Notes: generated by a model from the letters alone, not told the origin. Numbered from the stretch's first letter, positions 18,171 to 27,977 are shown. The stretch: DNA of 64,000 nt from Streptomyces sp. NBC_01268 (GCF_036240795.1 NZ_CP108454.1:8430001-8494000), one strand, 5' to 3'. Made by a program: numbers and translations.

Positions 18171-18638
18171 ATGGATCCTGAGACGGCGTTCGCCGGCGAA
18201 GAACTATTCGCCCATGCCCGGCCCTGGGACGTGGTGTATGACGCGTTGTGGGTGTCACACAGCGAGTTCTGGCTGGTAGCCGGCAACGGACCCGGCGCTG
18301 ACGTCGTGACCGCCATCCCTGAGGGTGACTCCGTGAAGGGCAACGGAGAGGCGATCGGTATTGCCACGCTGGGCTCGGCTGGGCGGATCGCGGTTGCGCT
18401 GTCCGTCTGGGAGGCGTCCGCGCCGGACGGTCAAGGCACGCTGCTGGGAACGTCTCGCATCATGGTGCCTGACAGAGAGCTTGCGGTTGTCAACGTGGAA
18501 GGCCGGGAGCCCGGCCCCGTCCTGGTGGTCTTGGACGAGGGTGAGCACGAGGTGAAGGTGTGGCGGCTTGCGCCAGGGAGTGCTGATGATCCCGAGCGCT
18601 ATGACGTCCGCGTGTGGCTGTGCCCCGCCCGTGGTTGA
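18171..18638 (+). CDS. Hypothetical protein, 155 aa
   Basis: ATG 18171 gives MDPETAFAGEELFAHARPWD, then beta-rich sequence (SHSEFWLVAGNGPGADVVTA, GRIAVALSVWEASAPDG, GPVLVVLDEGEHEVKVWRLA) ending in PARG. Full-length and intact, with normal codon bias. It looks like a compact beta-sandwich protein; no family or active site is recognised. It stands alone between an IS relic and a convergent nuclease pseudogene. Confidence 0.6.
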   Translation: MDPETAFAGEELFAHARPWDVVYDALWVSHSEFWLVAGNGPGADVVTAIPEGDSVKGNGEAIGIATLGSAGRIAVALSVWEASAPDGQGTLLGTSRIMVPDRELAVVNVEGREPGPVLVVLDEGEHEVKVWRLAPGSADDPERYDVRVWLCPARG

Positions 18639-18693
18639 CCAGGGCACAGCCTGAGCGTGCGGTTGAGTTACATCCTGGTCGTCAGCGTGGACG

Positions 18694-19842
18694 TCACGGC
18701 GTGATCGTCACGATGAACTTGTCCTTGTGGAGGATCCGGTCCTTGGTGTACCAGTTCCCGAGGGTCGCTCCGGCAGAGCGGTTCTGTGAGAGGTCGAGGT
18801 ACACGGAGAAGTTGGTCCCTGCGGCCGGCCCCTCCCAGGTCGATCCGAAGGGGATCGTCGCAGTCCAGGCCCGTGGGGTCTGCGGGCCTGATGGGCGCGC
18901 AGGCGTTGTTCTTGGCCGTGATGTTCTTCTGCCGCTGGGTAGCGGCGACCGCGTCCCAGCCTTCGTACAGCCGGGTCAGCGGGCGGTCCACCGTACCCCC
19001 GGGGATGGACTTGCCTGCGACGACAGTGTGGTGGCGCTCGGGTTGTTGAGCGCCGTGTAGATGTCTGCCGCAACGGCCCCGTGCGCGGTGGAGCTGACGC
19101 CGTAGGTGAGGTTCGGCGTGACCTGGTCGAAGATCCCGCTGCCGACGGTGCCTTCGAGGTAGCTGGCCGAGTCAAGCCTGATCCCGGTGATCGCATCCCG
19201 GTAGTTGAGGATGCCGGGGCTGGTGACCATGGAGATGGGGCAGCGCGACACGAAATCCCGGCCGACTGCCAGGGACTTGTCCTGGTCGAACACGGTCGTG
19301 GCGACCGCGTTGCCGTTGGCTCGCCACTGCTCGATCGTCTTCGGATTGTTGGCGCTGTTGATGATTCCGCAGGCCGGATTGGAGCCGTCAGATCCGCTGT
19401 ATCCCAGCGTGTCTCCGACCACCTCGAAGGCCAGGTCGTTGTGGTAGCCCACGAAGTCGAAGAATCCGAGATTGGCCTGGTAGTAGATCTCCCGGTAATC
19501 CTGCGGCGCCTGTCCCGCAGTGGTTTGCACGTAGCTCGTTGTTCCGACGACCTTCCCCGTGCTGTCCACCCAGTTGAACGCCTGCTTCTTGACGGAGCAG
19601 TACTGGAAGTGACTGACCACCCTCGCACCCTGCTGCCCGCCGAGGATGTTCCGGCAGTCGTTGATGGGGTCGTACGCGAGGTTCGTCCGCCTGCTGGGGC
19701 CGCCGTCCTTGTAACTGTCCAGGTTGACGTTGTACTTGGCGCCAGTGTGCTGGGCTATGACGTCGCCGTGCTCGGTCTGTGTGGCCCAACCGGGCTCGGC
19801 AGTCTTCCTCGAACGGTTCCGCGCAATGGTGTCGATCGGCAC
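18694..19842 (-). pseudogene. NucA/NucB-type DNase domain protein, two frameshifts
   Basis: GTG 19842 follows AGGAGACAGG and opens 280 residues of an exported-type protein (NVNLDSYKDGG, FQYCSVKKQAFNWVDSTGKV, SMVTSPGILNYRDAITGIRL). A one-base shift near 19005 leads to VDRPLTRLYEGWDAV and NNACAPI. Near 18868 the sequence reads C-D then, two bases short, IPFGSTWEG, which restores the 'CDE(Y/F/I)PFxSTxEG' core of the NucA/NucB deoxyribonuclease family. The C-terminus (NRSAGATLGNWYTKDRIL) also fits. Such nucleases are often toxin warheads. No signal peptide is preserved at this start. Confidence 0.65.
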
Positions 19843-19978
19843 CCTGTCTCCTCTTGGGGATGGGGTGCTCTGCGTCGACGGTTTGATGGATCACAGTTGA
19901 GGTTGACCTTGGGGCAGGGTGGAGGCTCATCGCATCGGCACGACGCCGACCCGGGCACAACCGATGTGAAGGAGCAAC

Positions 19979-21073
19979 ATGTCCACCAACCTTTCCGGCC
20001 AGGGCCAGGATCGTCCGGAGCTGCAGAAGGCGATCGAGGAGTTGGCCGAGGCTGGCTTCGTCGGGATCCAGCTCCGGGTGAACGACGAGCAGGGCGAGTG
20101 GGTCGGCAGTGCTGGTGTGCGCGAGCTGGGCCAGAACGCCAAGCCGCTGACGAACGGGCACTTCCGCATCGGCAGCAGCACCAAGAACTTCGTCGCCACC
20201 TCGGTGCTCTTGCTGGTGGCCGAGGGAAGGATCGGCCTGGACGCCCCTGCCGATGACTACCTGCCCGAGTTCGGTCTCGACCGGAGGATCACTGTGCGGA
20301 TGCTGCTGCAGCACACCAGCGGCATCTTCAACCACACCGGCGAGCTCTACGAGGACGGGACGATTGTGCTGGGGGTTCCCTGGCAGGGCAAGGAGTGGGT
20401 GGACAACCGGTTCAAGACCTACCTGCCCGAGGAGCTGGTACGGCTGTCGTTGTCCAAGCCGGCGCGGTTCGCGCCGGGGGCGGGTTGGAGCTATGCCAAC
20501 ACCAACTACGTGCTGGCCCGGCTGGTGGTCGAGAAGGTCACCGGCCGTCCGTTCGTCGAGGAGTTGCAGCGGCTGATCCTGGGGCCGCTGGGGATGACCG
20601 GCACCGTGGCGCCGGGCCCCTCGCCGGAGATCCCCGAGCCGCACAACCACGGCTACTACCGCTACGAGGACGTCGGACAAGAGCGGACGGTCGATGTCAC
20701 CCGTCAGAACCCGTCCTGGGTCGGAGCCGGCGGCGACATGATCTCGACCACCCGGGACCTGCACACGTACTTCTCCGCAGTGATGGGCGGCAAGCTCCTG
20801 CCGGCCGAGCTGCTGGCCGAGATGCGCACGCCGGAGGCGACGGTCGGCTACGGCCTTGGAGTGTTCGCGCAGGAAACGGAGGGCGGCACCGTCTTCCACC
20901 ACAACGGCGCCACCATGGGCTCGGCGGCGCTGATGTACAGCACCCCCGACGGCAGCAAGACCCTGACCGCCGGGCTGACCTGGGTGGACGACGCCGACCT
21001 GTCGATAGCACCGGCATTCCAGACCGCCCAGCAGCGTTTCGTCGACGCAGTGTTCTGCGGCAAACTGGGCTGA
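19979..21073 (+). CDS. Serine hydrolase, class C beta-lactamase / DD-peptidase fold, 364 aa
   Basis: The protein carries the SxxK nucleophile motif at residues 66-69 (GSSTKNF), a Tyr motif (WSYANTNYV) near 170 and a late HNG motif (HHNGATMG) in place of KTG, as in class C enzymes and D-alanyl-D-alanine carboxypeptidase/esterase homologues (Pfam Beta-lactamase, PF00144). It lacks a signal peptide, so it probably acts in the cytoplasm as an esterase or amidohydrolase. GAAGGAG precedes the ATG. The stop TGA overlaps the next gene's ATG by one base (TGATG), so it is translated together with a MerR regulator. Confidence 0.9.
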   Translation: MSTNLSGQGQDRPELQKAIEELAEAGFVGIQLRVNDEQGEWVGSAGVRELGQNAKPLTNGHFRIGSSTKNFVATSVLLLVAEGRIGLDAPADDYLPEFGLDRRITVRMLLQHTSGIFNHTGELYEDGTIVLGVPWQGKEWVDNRFKTYLPEELVRLSLSKPARFAPGAGWSYANTNYVLARLVVEKVTGRPFVEELQRLILGPLGMTGTVAPGPSPEIPEPHNHGYYRYEDVGQERTVDVTRQNPSWVGAGGDMISTTRDLHTYFSAVMGGKLLPAELLAEMRTPEATVGYGLGVFAQETEGGTVFHHNGATMGSAALMYSTPDGSKTLTAGLTWVDDADLSIAPAFQTAQQRFVDAVFCGKLG

Positions 21074-21849
21074 TGAGGAACGGGGTCACGATCGGGCAGG
21101 CGGCGGCGTTCGTCGGCGTCACGGTGAAGACGGTGCGGCACTACCACAAGCTCGGCCTGGTCGCGGAGCCGGCGCGTGACAGCTCCGGCTATCGGCGGTA
21201 CGGATCCGGCGAGCTGCTGCGCCTCGTGCAGGTGCGGACGCTGGCCGCCGCGGGCGTGCCGCTAGCCGAGATCGGGCCCATGCTCGACGCCGACGCCGCG
21301 CAGTTCGGCGCCGCGCTCACCGACGTCGAGCGGCAGCTCACCGAACGCATCGATGAGCTGGTCGCCCGCCGCGACACGCTGCTCCGGCTCGCCGACGGAG
21401 ACCAGGCCCTGCTTCCCGACCGCGCCTGCGCGGTCCTGGACCGGATGCCCGGCCTCGGCTTCAGCCCCGACTACGTGGCCGCACAACGCGAGGCCCTGGT
21501 ACTGGCCCGGGCGCTGGTGCCGGAGGGCTTCGACGGCTTCCTGACCCAACTCGAACACGGGCTGGACGACCCCGAGTACATCGACCTGACCAAGCGCGGC
21601 CAGGAGGCCGAGACCTGGGAACCGGACGACCCGAGGATCGAGGAGCTCGCGGCCGCAATGGCCGACCGCTACCTCGCCAACCCCGCGCTGCTGGGGGATC
21701 CCGCCAGCCTGCAGGCATGGGCCAAGGCTTCGGCTCAGTACAAGCTGATCAACAACCACCGCGAGGACCAGGCACCGATCTCAGCCCGGCTGACCGCGCT
21801 CACCGAGACCAGACTCCGCGCTGCGGGCCTACCCGTCCCCCACCGATGA
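21073..21849 (+). CDS. MerR-family transcriptional regulator, 258 aa
   Basis: The N-terminal 70 residues are a MerR winged helix: TIGQAAAFVGVTVKTVRHYH, KLGLVAEPARDSSGYRRY, then the dimerisation helix. The C-terminal 150 residues are helical (FLTQLEHGLDDPEYIDLTK, LAAAMADRYLANPAL) and resemble the ligand-binding part of the TipAL/BltR-type group, but no Cys metal site is seen, so the inducer is probably organic. The ATG overlaps the stop of the hydrolase gene by one base; the regulator probably controls that operon. Confidence 0.88.
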   Translation: MRNGVTIGQAAAFVGVTVKTVRHYHKLGLVAEPARDSSGYRRYGSGELLRLVQVRTLAAAGVPLAEIGPMLDADAAQFGAALTDVERQLTERIDELVARRDTLLRLADGDQALLPDRACAVLDRMPGLGFSPDYVAAQREALVLARALVPEGFDGFLTQLEHGLDDPEYIDLTKRGQEAETWEPDDPRIEELAAAMADRYLANPALLGDPASLQAWAKASAQYKLINNHREDQAPISARLTALTETRLRAAGLPVPHR

Positions 21850-21892
21850 GGTCCTGGAAGTTCATCGTGTCCCTGTATGTGATCGGCTGACA

Positions 21893-22069
21893 GTGTCGGC
21901 CGCGGTGTGGGGGTGGAGCACAGCGGTGGTCTGCCCCAGGCCGAGGCGCTTGTGCGACCTCAGCGCCTTTGGCTTTCGGTGCCCGACGAGCCAGGCGACG
22001 AAAGCCGGTCATGAGACTGCCGAGGATGGCCGCCCCGGCCGCGACCAGGGCGATTTTCCACTCACTCAT
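21893..22069 (-). pseudogene. Small membrane-protein relic with one frameshift
   Basis: ATG 22069 gives SEWKIALVAAGAAILGSLMT, a good transmembrane helix. An extra T in TTT near 22003 then breaks the frame; removing it gives GFVAWLVGHRKPKALRSHKR and a stop near 21893. The function is unknown. The single indel could be real decay or an error. Confidence 0.35.
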
Positions 22070-22653
22070 GCCGGTGATCGTGCCACCCCATGCCGAGAGC
22101 GGGCGGTGGTCTCGCGGTCTCGGGTCGCATACGAAGTGGTTGTCCGGATTCGTGCGGCTGATCCTATGTCTGCCGGATTGTCAGTTCCTGGTTCTATCGT
22201 CGGTGTGGTTGGGCTTCTCCGAGGGTGGAAGGCGGACACGTTGGCGAACATCGTCTGGCACGGCGCGCAGGCCGCTCCTCGTCCGCCGGCATTCCCCCAG
22301 CCAGCTCCGCTGCCGATGCCTCCCCCGCCTGCGCAGACGACGCCGCTCTCTGCATAGACCTCCCCGGCTCCGGTCGCTGCAGTTCCACGGCAGCCAGGGT
22401 CCGCCGACCGAGCTGAGGGGCGGCTGTTGAACTGGGGGTCGAACGCGCACTGGGCGTCTGAGGTCCGGCCATGCCGACACTGCCACCACGCCGCGAATCT
22501 ACGGGACGAGGAAGGGGCACCGTCGCACAAGACTTGCGCGGAGGCACGCACCACGCAGCGCAGTTGAGAGGGACCACTCGGCGGCCTGACCGCCCGGGCC
22601 CAGCCGCCACGTACGCTGGCACACGACGCCAAGAACGCCCAGGGGAGGCCCAC
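22070..22653. other. Stretch without a convincing gene
   Basis: Long open frames occur on both strands, but their composition (arginine/proline/serine-rich) is that of GC-driven false frames. No repeat or RNA was recognised. Confidence 0.4.
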
Positions 22654-22945
22654 GTGACCGCGCAACCCGGCTACGGCCTCGCCGGGTCCGTGCCGTCGAT
22701 GCGGACGCTCGCCGAACTCTGTGCCGCTCCGGGGGGCTGGGGATCCCTGGAGACCTCCAGTCCTTCGAGCAGGAGCTGGCGGACGCGGACCTGGACGACG
22801 TCACGCACGTCCCAGCATGACTCAGGCCTACTGGCACCGGGTGCTGCTGCGGTGCGACCCGCAGCCGACGGCAGCCCTGACACGCAGCAGCGAGGAGGTT
22901 GCCTCCGAGCTGGCCCAGAAGCTGGGTGAGAGGAACGCTCGGTGA
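22654..22945 (+). pseudogene. Two small coupled ORFs, the first frameshifted
   Basis: GTG 22654 begins TAQPGYGLAGSVPSMRTLAE. At a run of six G near 22735 one base is off; corrected, it continues GGLGIPGDLQSFEQELADAD and stops at an ATGA overlap with a second ORF (22817-22945) reading MTQAYWHRVLLRCDPQPTAA and ending GERNAR. The pair looks like one split reading frame or two tiny coupled genes of unknown function. A CRISPR relic begins 48 bases downstream. Confidence 0.4.
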
Positions 22946-22993
22946 CCCACGCGTTCTCCTGACGGTGCCTGCCTCACGGAGGACGAGGCCTGC

Positions 22994-23201
22994 AGCGCAC
23001 CTCCGCTCGCGCGGAGAGGCCAGCCGGGTGTCCTCCTGCTTGAGGATCGCCTGCGGCCCACCTTCGCTGACGGAGAGGACCCAGCCACGGTCACTCTGGA
23101 CCAGACCGGCACCGGCTCACCTCCGCTCGCGCGGAGAGGACAGGGGGTGGTCCACTGGTTCGCCCAGCGCTTCGGCTCACCTCCGCTGGAGCGGCGGTGA
23201 G
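22994..23201. CRISPR. Degenerate type I-E-like CRISPR relic, 4 repeats and 3 spacers
   Basis: Repeats lie at 22994-23021, 23055-23080, 23114-23141 and 23174-23201; the consensus is GGCTCACCTCCGCTCGCGCG followed by GAGAGGAC, 28 bp. Spacers are 33, 33 and 32 bp. The repeat has the internal palindrome CTCCGC..GCGGAG and spacing typical of type I-E arrays of actinobacteria. Copy two has lost two bases and copy four diverges in its last ten, the usual decay at a trailer end. No cas gene is present in the window. Confidence 0.8.
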
Positions 23202-23376
23202 CTGTGTTCCAGCCGTCAACTGCGAGTGACTCGAAGAGCCGTCAGCTTCGAGCGACTGCGGGCTGTCTTGTGGCAGAACCCGGCTGGCGGCCAGAGGTCG
23301 AGCGTCACCAGGCGGACCTTCGACCGGCTGTTCGTTCCGCGGCCTGATCTCGATCATGATTTGACGGACTAGCCCC

Positions 23377-23892
23377 ATGTTCTTTGCCTGCGGCTTTGCT
23401 CGACGGCACGATCCGTCCGCCACCCTCTGGCCACGCAGAAGAGTCATCCACCGACGGAAGGTCGATATCCGTATCAAGGCATCGAGCACGGCTGCAGTTG
23501 CCGCACCGGCGCTGATACCCATCCTGGGTGGCGCGGCCCTGGCTACAGCCGGCGAGACGGGAGTGCAGGCACTCAATTGTCCCGGCTCCGGCGATATCAC
23601 CCCAGGCGACAAGTGTACGACGTTGAGTAATGGCGTTCTCATGATCAACGAGACGAGCACTGGCTCGTTTGTGGGGCTGCAGTACTACAAGTCGGGCGGC
23701 TCTGCCGTGACCGCCCGCCTCGGCTATCTGCGGCAGGGTGTGAACCGCTGGAGTGGGTGGCAGTCGATGACGGCCGTCAATACGTAAGACGCTCAGTGGA
23801 GCGGGCTTTCGGGCGGGTGCTACCCGACGAACGGCCTGCTGAACACGAGCGGTGGGGCGACCTACCAGACTCCGGCGGCTGGTCCCTGCTGA
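23377..23892 (+). pseudogene. Small exported protein with an internal stop codon
   Basis: The frame from 23377 holds a basic stretch, a hydrophobic stretch (AAVAAPALIPILGGAALATA) and a mature part with Cys and Gly (LNCPGSGDITPGDKCTTLSN, GLQYYKSGGSAVTARLGYLR). TAA at 23785 stops it, but the same frame continues in protein-like sequence (QWSGLSGGCYPTNGLLNTSG) to TGA at 23890. That suggests a nonsense mutation in a gene of about 150 codons. The true start is unclear; ATG 23377 gives a long basic leader. The function is unknown. Confidence 0.45.
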
Positions 23893-23982
23893 TTCCTCGG
23901 TGTCCGGTGGTCCACGCAGCTCGAGTGGGCTACCGGACACCGACTGGGCTCACGTTCACGTTCATGCAAAGAGAGTGGTCAA

Positions 23983-25725
23983 GTGCTGTACGCCGTCTTC
24001 AACGGGCACGGGATGTTCATCGCCCTGGCGACCTTGCTGTCGGCAACGGTCGGCTTCATCGTCTACAAACAGGCCCCCGAGTCCAGTGAGCACCGCGCTC
24101 TGAAGGGCTTCTTCGGAGCCTCGGTGACTGGCGTGGTGAGCTTGACGCTCTGGTCGACCGGATCCCCCGTTCATCAGCCGCGGGTGTGTGTGGTCAACCG
24201 CGATCTCATCGAACCGTTCACCACTGACCAGGGGCTGCTCAACGCGGGACTCTTTCTTCCGGTCGGGCTGCTGGGTGTCCTGGCAACCCGGAAAGTTGTC
24301 GGCACCGTCGCCTTCGGGGTCCTGCTCACCTTCGCGATCGAGACCCTGCAAGGTTCTCTCACCTTCCTCGGACGCGGCTGCGATTCCAGTGACCTGGTGA
24401 TGAACTCCCTGGGTGTGGTCGCCGGCGCCGTCGCGGGATGGGCAGTCACCGTCCTGGAGAAGCCACGCGCCGGTTTCCTCCACGCCTGGCGTGCGCGGAG
24501 CACCTACGCGGCCGTGTCCACGGTCACCGCGCTCGCTCTGGTCTGGGCAGTCGCGATCGAGCCGCAGGTCGTGGACCGCACGCTGGGAATCGGGCGGGCG
24601 GACGCGGCTCAGGAGGCCGCGATCCGTGCGGTCGTCGACGAGTCCTTCGACGGGTACTACAAGGTCAGCCGCGTCGACTTCGCGGCCGGGCCGGACGGTA
24701 CCGGCACGGTCATGGCCCAGTTCTCCGGGGGCGGCTCCGCCGAGCTCCGCTGGCCCGGCCGGGACACCTTCCAGGCCTACCTCGACATGACGAGCACGGG
24801 CGAGCCCAGCGGGTACCCGCTGCCCGGCGCCAAGGCGTCCCCTGTCGACGAGCAGCAGGCACAGGAGATCGCCGGCGCATATGCGGCTCGTCACGCTTCC
24901 TGGGGGCTGCGGGATGCGCGGCCGAGGACCACGAAAGTCGATGCGAACGCCGAGCTCGGCTGGATGACCAGTTGGCGTCGGCACGACGCGAACGGCGTCC
25001 TCATGCCCATGAGGCTCGACATCCAGGTCGATCGTGGCGGCCTCGTCACCCAGATCGTCATGACGAACATTCCGGACCCCCCTCTGCCCTCCCCCCCCCG
25101 CGTCCGGAAAGAGGGCGCGATCGCGGCCCTCCTGAACGCGAACAAGCAGGACGTAGCCAAGCCGCCGGCAGCTACTGCGGTGCTCAACCGCACCCTGCCC
25201 GACGGCACCGGTCCCCAGCTCCTGTCCGAACGGGACGAGGAGGGCTGGATCATCCTCGCCTTCACCTACATCCCCAGACGCCACCCCGATCTCGCCCCCG
25301 GCTCGCCCGACCTCCCGGCCGTCCTCGACACCGTCGCAGCCCTGCACGCCCCACTCACCCCGTGCCCCTACCCCCACGCCCCCGCCTTCACCGCCCACCC
25401 CGTCGTCGCCCACGCAGCCGACCACCACCACGCGATGACCGGAGACGCCCTGCTCCACTGCGACATCAGAGTCGACAACATGCTCCTCGGCACACGCCCG
25501 CCGTCGGCCGCTTCCTCCGCGGCGGCCTCGCCTACGGCACCGGCCTCAGCCTCGCCGGCACGCTCGTCTCCAGGGTGTGCCGACTCCAGTGACGCCGGCG
25601 GCGCATCCGCCGACCGCGTGACCGAGGGTGTCCTCACCCGGGCGTCACACGGCTGTCACTCCCGGATGAGCTCGAACGCCCATGCCTGGGGCGCGCCGAT
25701 GCCCATAATCCCCAGCTCAAGATGA
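23983..25725 (+). pseudogene. VanZ-like membrane protein fused to a phosphotransferase fragment
   Basis: Residues 1-200 contain five hydrophobic helices with the VanZ pattern (FNGHGMFIALATLLSATVGF, LNAGLFLPVGLLGVLA, ETLQGSLTFLGRGCDSSDLV with the conserved acidic and QxxL residues). A soluble, strand-rich domain follows to about residue 415. At about 25240 the text changes to EEGWIILAFTYIPRRHPDLA, LDTVAALHAPLTPCPYPH and GDALLHCDIRVDNMLLG, the middle of an aminoglycoside-phosphotransferase-like kinase with its HxDxxxxN loop (HCDIRVDN). After that the frame is nonsense. The chimera is probably a deletion product, though the VanZ part may still be expressed. VanZ proteins affect glycopeptide (teicoplanin) susceptibility. 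Confidence 0.65.
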
Positions 25726-25899
25726 GGCGGGTGGACGATCAGCCTCGGCAGACCGGTCCCGTGGCTGGACGTCCCGCTCCTTCATGGTGAGGGCTGCAAA
25801 AGGAACACCGTCCGCCAAGCCCGCCCCGTCGACGTACGGGCGAATTGATCTGGTCCGCGTGTTTGACGACCACCCGTCCTATTATGTGAAGCTGGACCG

Positions 25900-26577
25900 A
25901 TGCGCATCCTGGTTGTGGAGGACGACGAGAGCCTGGCCGACTCGCTGCGGCGTGGTCTGTCCGCCGAGGGGCACTGGGTCGACCTCGCCCACGACGGGCA
26001 CCGCGGCCTGGAGCTCGCCCTCGGCGGAGACTACGACGCGGTGGTCCTCGACCTGATGCTGCCCGGGCTCAACGGCTACCAGGTGTGCGGCAGGCTGCGC
26101 CGCCTCGGCGACGCCACGCCCGTGCTCATGCTCACCGCCAAGGACGGCGAGTACGACGAGGCCGAGGGCCTGGACACCGGGGCCGACGACTACCTCACGA
26201 AGCCCTTCTCCTTCGTCGTGCTCCTCGCCCGGCTGCGCGCGCTCGGCCGCCGTGGCGGCGCCCGCGACGACCGCACCCTGCAGACCGGGGACCTCACCCT
26301 CGACGTCGCCGGCCGCCGCTGCCGCCGGGGCGGTACGGAGATCGAGCTCACCGCCCGCGAGATGGCCGTCCTCGCCTGCCTGCTCGCCCAGCCCGGCCGC
26401 GCCGTCGCCAAGCAGGACATCCTCGACGAGGTCTGGGACACCCCCACCACCGTCGACCCCAACATCGTCGAGGTGTACGTCTCCTCGCTGCGCAAGAAGA
26501 TCGACGTCCCGTTCGGGCGGCGCTCCCTGCTCACCGTCCACGGCACCGGCTACCGCATGGCCACCGACGGTGGCTGA
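25900..26577 (+). CDS. OmpR-family response regulator, 225 aa
   Basis: Receiver domain with acidic pocket (VVEDDE), phospho-acceptor Asp51 (VVLDLMLPG), Thr/Lys101 (YLTKPF), followed by a C-terminal winged helix (ELTAREMAVLACLLAQ, VEVYVSSLRKKID, TVHGTGYRM). Full length. It is the DNA-binding partner of the histidine kinase that follows; the kinase GTG lies eight bases inside this gene's 3' end. The neighbouring cell-wall genes suggest the pair senses envelope state. A TTCAGG direct-repeat cluster upstream of the next operon gene is a candidate binding site. Confidence 0.95.
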   Translation: MRILVVEDDESLADSLRRGLSAEGHWVDLAHDGHRGLELALGGDYDAVVLDLMLPGLNGYQVCGRLRRLGDATPVLMLTAKDGEYDEAEGLDTGADDYLTKPFSFVVLLARLRALGRRGGARDDRTLQTGDLTLDVAGRRCRRGGTEIELTAREMAVLACLLAQPGRAVAKQDILDEVWDTPTTVDPNIVEVYVSSLRKKIDVPFGRRSLLTVHGTGYRMATDGG

Positions 26578-27970
26578 CACCCCGCGCACCACCCGCCCAC
26601 GCCGCGTCGAGCCGTCCCGGCTCGTGCCCCGGACCGTGCGCGGCCGCAGCGCCGCGGCGGCCGCCCTCGCCATGGCGCTCCTCCTCACCGTCGGCGGCGT
26701 CTGGCTGCACTCCCTGCTGCGCGCCAACCTCCTCGAGAACGCCAACGGCCGCACCGAACTCGCCGCCCGCAAAGTCGCAGCCCAGGCCGACACCGGCACC
26801 CTGCCCGCTCGGCTGCCCGCCTCCGAGGGCGGCGTCGACCTGGTCGTCGTCGTCGATGCCCGCGGCCACGTCGTCGCCGCCACCCGCGACACCGCGCCCG
26901 ACGACGTCCCCGCCCTGACCGGCTTCCGCCCGCCGCCCGGTGAGGACAGCGCCACGCGCATCCTGCCCGGCGGCGAACGCAGCGATCTCGTCGTCATCCG
27001 CGCCACCACCCCCGGCGGCGAGGCCCGCTACGTCTACGGCATGACCGTCCTCAGCGACGTCGACGCCGCCACCGGAGCCATCGGCTGGGTCCTGCTCGCC
27101 ACCACCCCGCCGCTCATCGTGCTCGCCGCCGCCCTCGCCTGGGCCGTCACCGGAGCAGCGATGCGCCCGGTCGGCGCGATCCGCACCGAACTCGACGCCG
27201 TCACCGCCCGCGATCTGGACCGGCGGGTTCCCGAGCCGCCCGGCGGTGACGAGATCGCCCTGCTCGCCCGGACCGTCAACACCACCCTGGACCGCCTGGA
27301 GCAGTCCGTCGGCCAGCAGCGCCGCTTCGTCGCCGACGCCTCGCACGAGCTGCGCGGCCCCATCGCCGCTGTCCGCTCCCGCCTGGAGGTCGCCCTCGCC
27401 GATCCCGGCGAGGCCGCCGTGCGCGCCGCCCTCGCCGACACCGAGCGGCTCCAGCAGGTCGCCTCCGACCTGCTGCTCCTCGCCCGCCTCGACGCCCGGC
27501 CCGTCGTACGGAACGAGCCCGTCGACCTCGCCCTGCTCGCCGCCGAGGACGCGGCCCGGCGCGGCGCCGCGCGCGCCCCGCTCGTGGTCGACGCGGACAC
27601 GCCCGTACCGGTGCGCGGAGACCCCGCCCAGTTGGAGCGGCTCCTCGCCAACCTGGTCGACAACGCGCTGCGGCACGCCGCCGGCGAGGTACGGGTACGG
27701 GCCGCCCTGGAGCACGCCACCCCCGTCCTCGAGGTCACGGACGACGGCCCCGGCATCCCGCCCGCCGCCCGCGCGTACGTCTTCGAGCGCTTCGCCCGCC
27801 TCGACGCCGCCCGCACCCGGGACAGCGGCGGCACCGGCCTGGGCCTCGCCATCGCCCGTGACATCGCCCGCGCCCACGGCGGGGACCTGGTCGTCGCCGA
27901 CAGCCCGCGCGGCGCGCGGCTGGTGGCGACGCTGCCGGGGTGCGCCGTCCAGGAGCCGCGGCGTTCCTGA
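26570..27970 (+). CDS. Sensor histidine kinase, 466 aa
   Basis: GTG 26570 overlaps the regulator stop. Order of domains: arginine-rich N-terminus, membrane helix (AAAAALAMALLLTVGGVWLH), an extracytoplasmic loop of about 130 residues, a second helix (WVLLATTPPLIVLAAALAWA), HAMP linker, H-box (FVADASHELRGPIAAVRS), N-box (LLANLVDNALRHA) and G-boxes (TDDGPGIPPAA, GTGLGLAIARDIA). All catalytic motifs are intact; the residue after ELR is Gly where many kinases have Thr. It autophosphorylates the H-box His and passes phosphate to the regulator encoded upstream. Confidence 0.95.
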   Translation: MADTPRTTRPRRVEPSRLVPRTVRGRSAAAAALAMALLLTVGGVWLHSLLRANLLENANGRTELAARKVAAQADTGTLPARLPASEGGVDLVVVVDARGHVVAATRDTAPDDVPALTGFRPPPGEDSATRILPGGERSDLVVIRATTPGGEARYVYGMTVLSDVDAATGAIGWVLLATTPPLIVLAAALAWAVTGAAMRPVGAIRTELDAVTARDLDRRVPEPPGGDEIALLARTVNTTLDRLEQSVGQQRRFVADASHELRGPIAAVRSRLEVALADPGEAAVRAALADTERLQQVASDLLLLARLDARPVVRNEPVDLALLAAEDAARRGAARAPLVVDADTPVPVRGDPAQLERLLANLVDNALRHAAGEVRVRAALEHATPVLEVTDDGPGIPPAARAYVFERFARLDAARTRDSGGTGLGLAIARDIARAHGGDLVVADSPRGARLVATLPGCAVQEPRRS

Positions 27971-27977
27971 GCGCGAT

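Noticed and set aside
22066..22665. 199-codon minus-strand frame
   Set aside because: Composition of a GC-driven false frame; no start signal or recognisable fold.
22933..22960. A fifth, upstream CRISPR repeat
   Set aside because: The spacing would fit but the sequence does not match the consensus beyond chance.
25863..25885. TTGACG ... TATTAT promoter before the response regulator
   Set aside because: The gap between the two boxes is only about 11 bases, too short for a sigma-70-type promoter.
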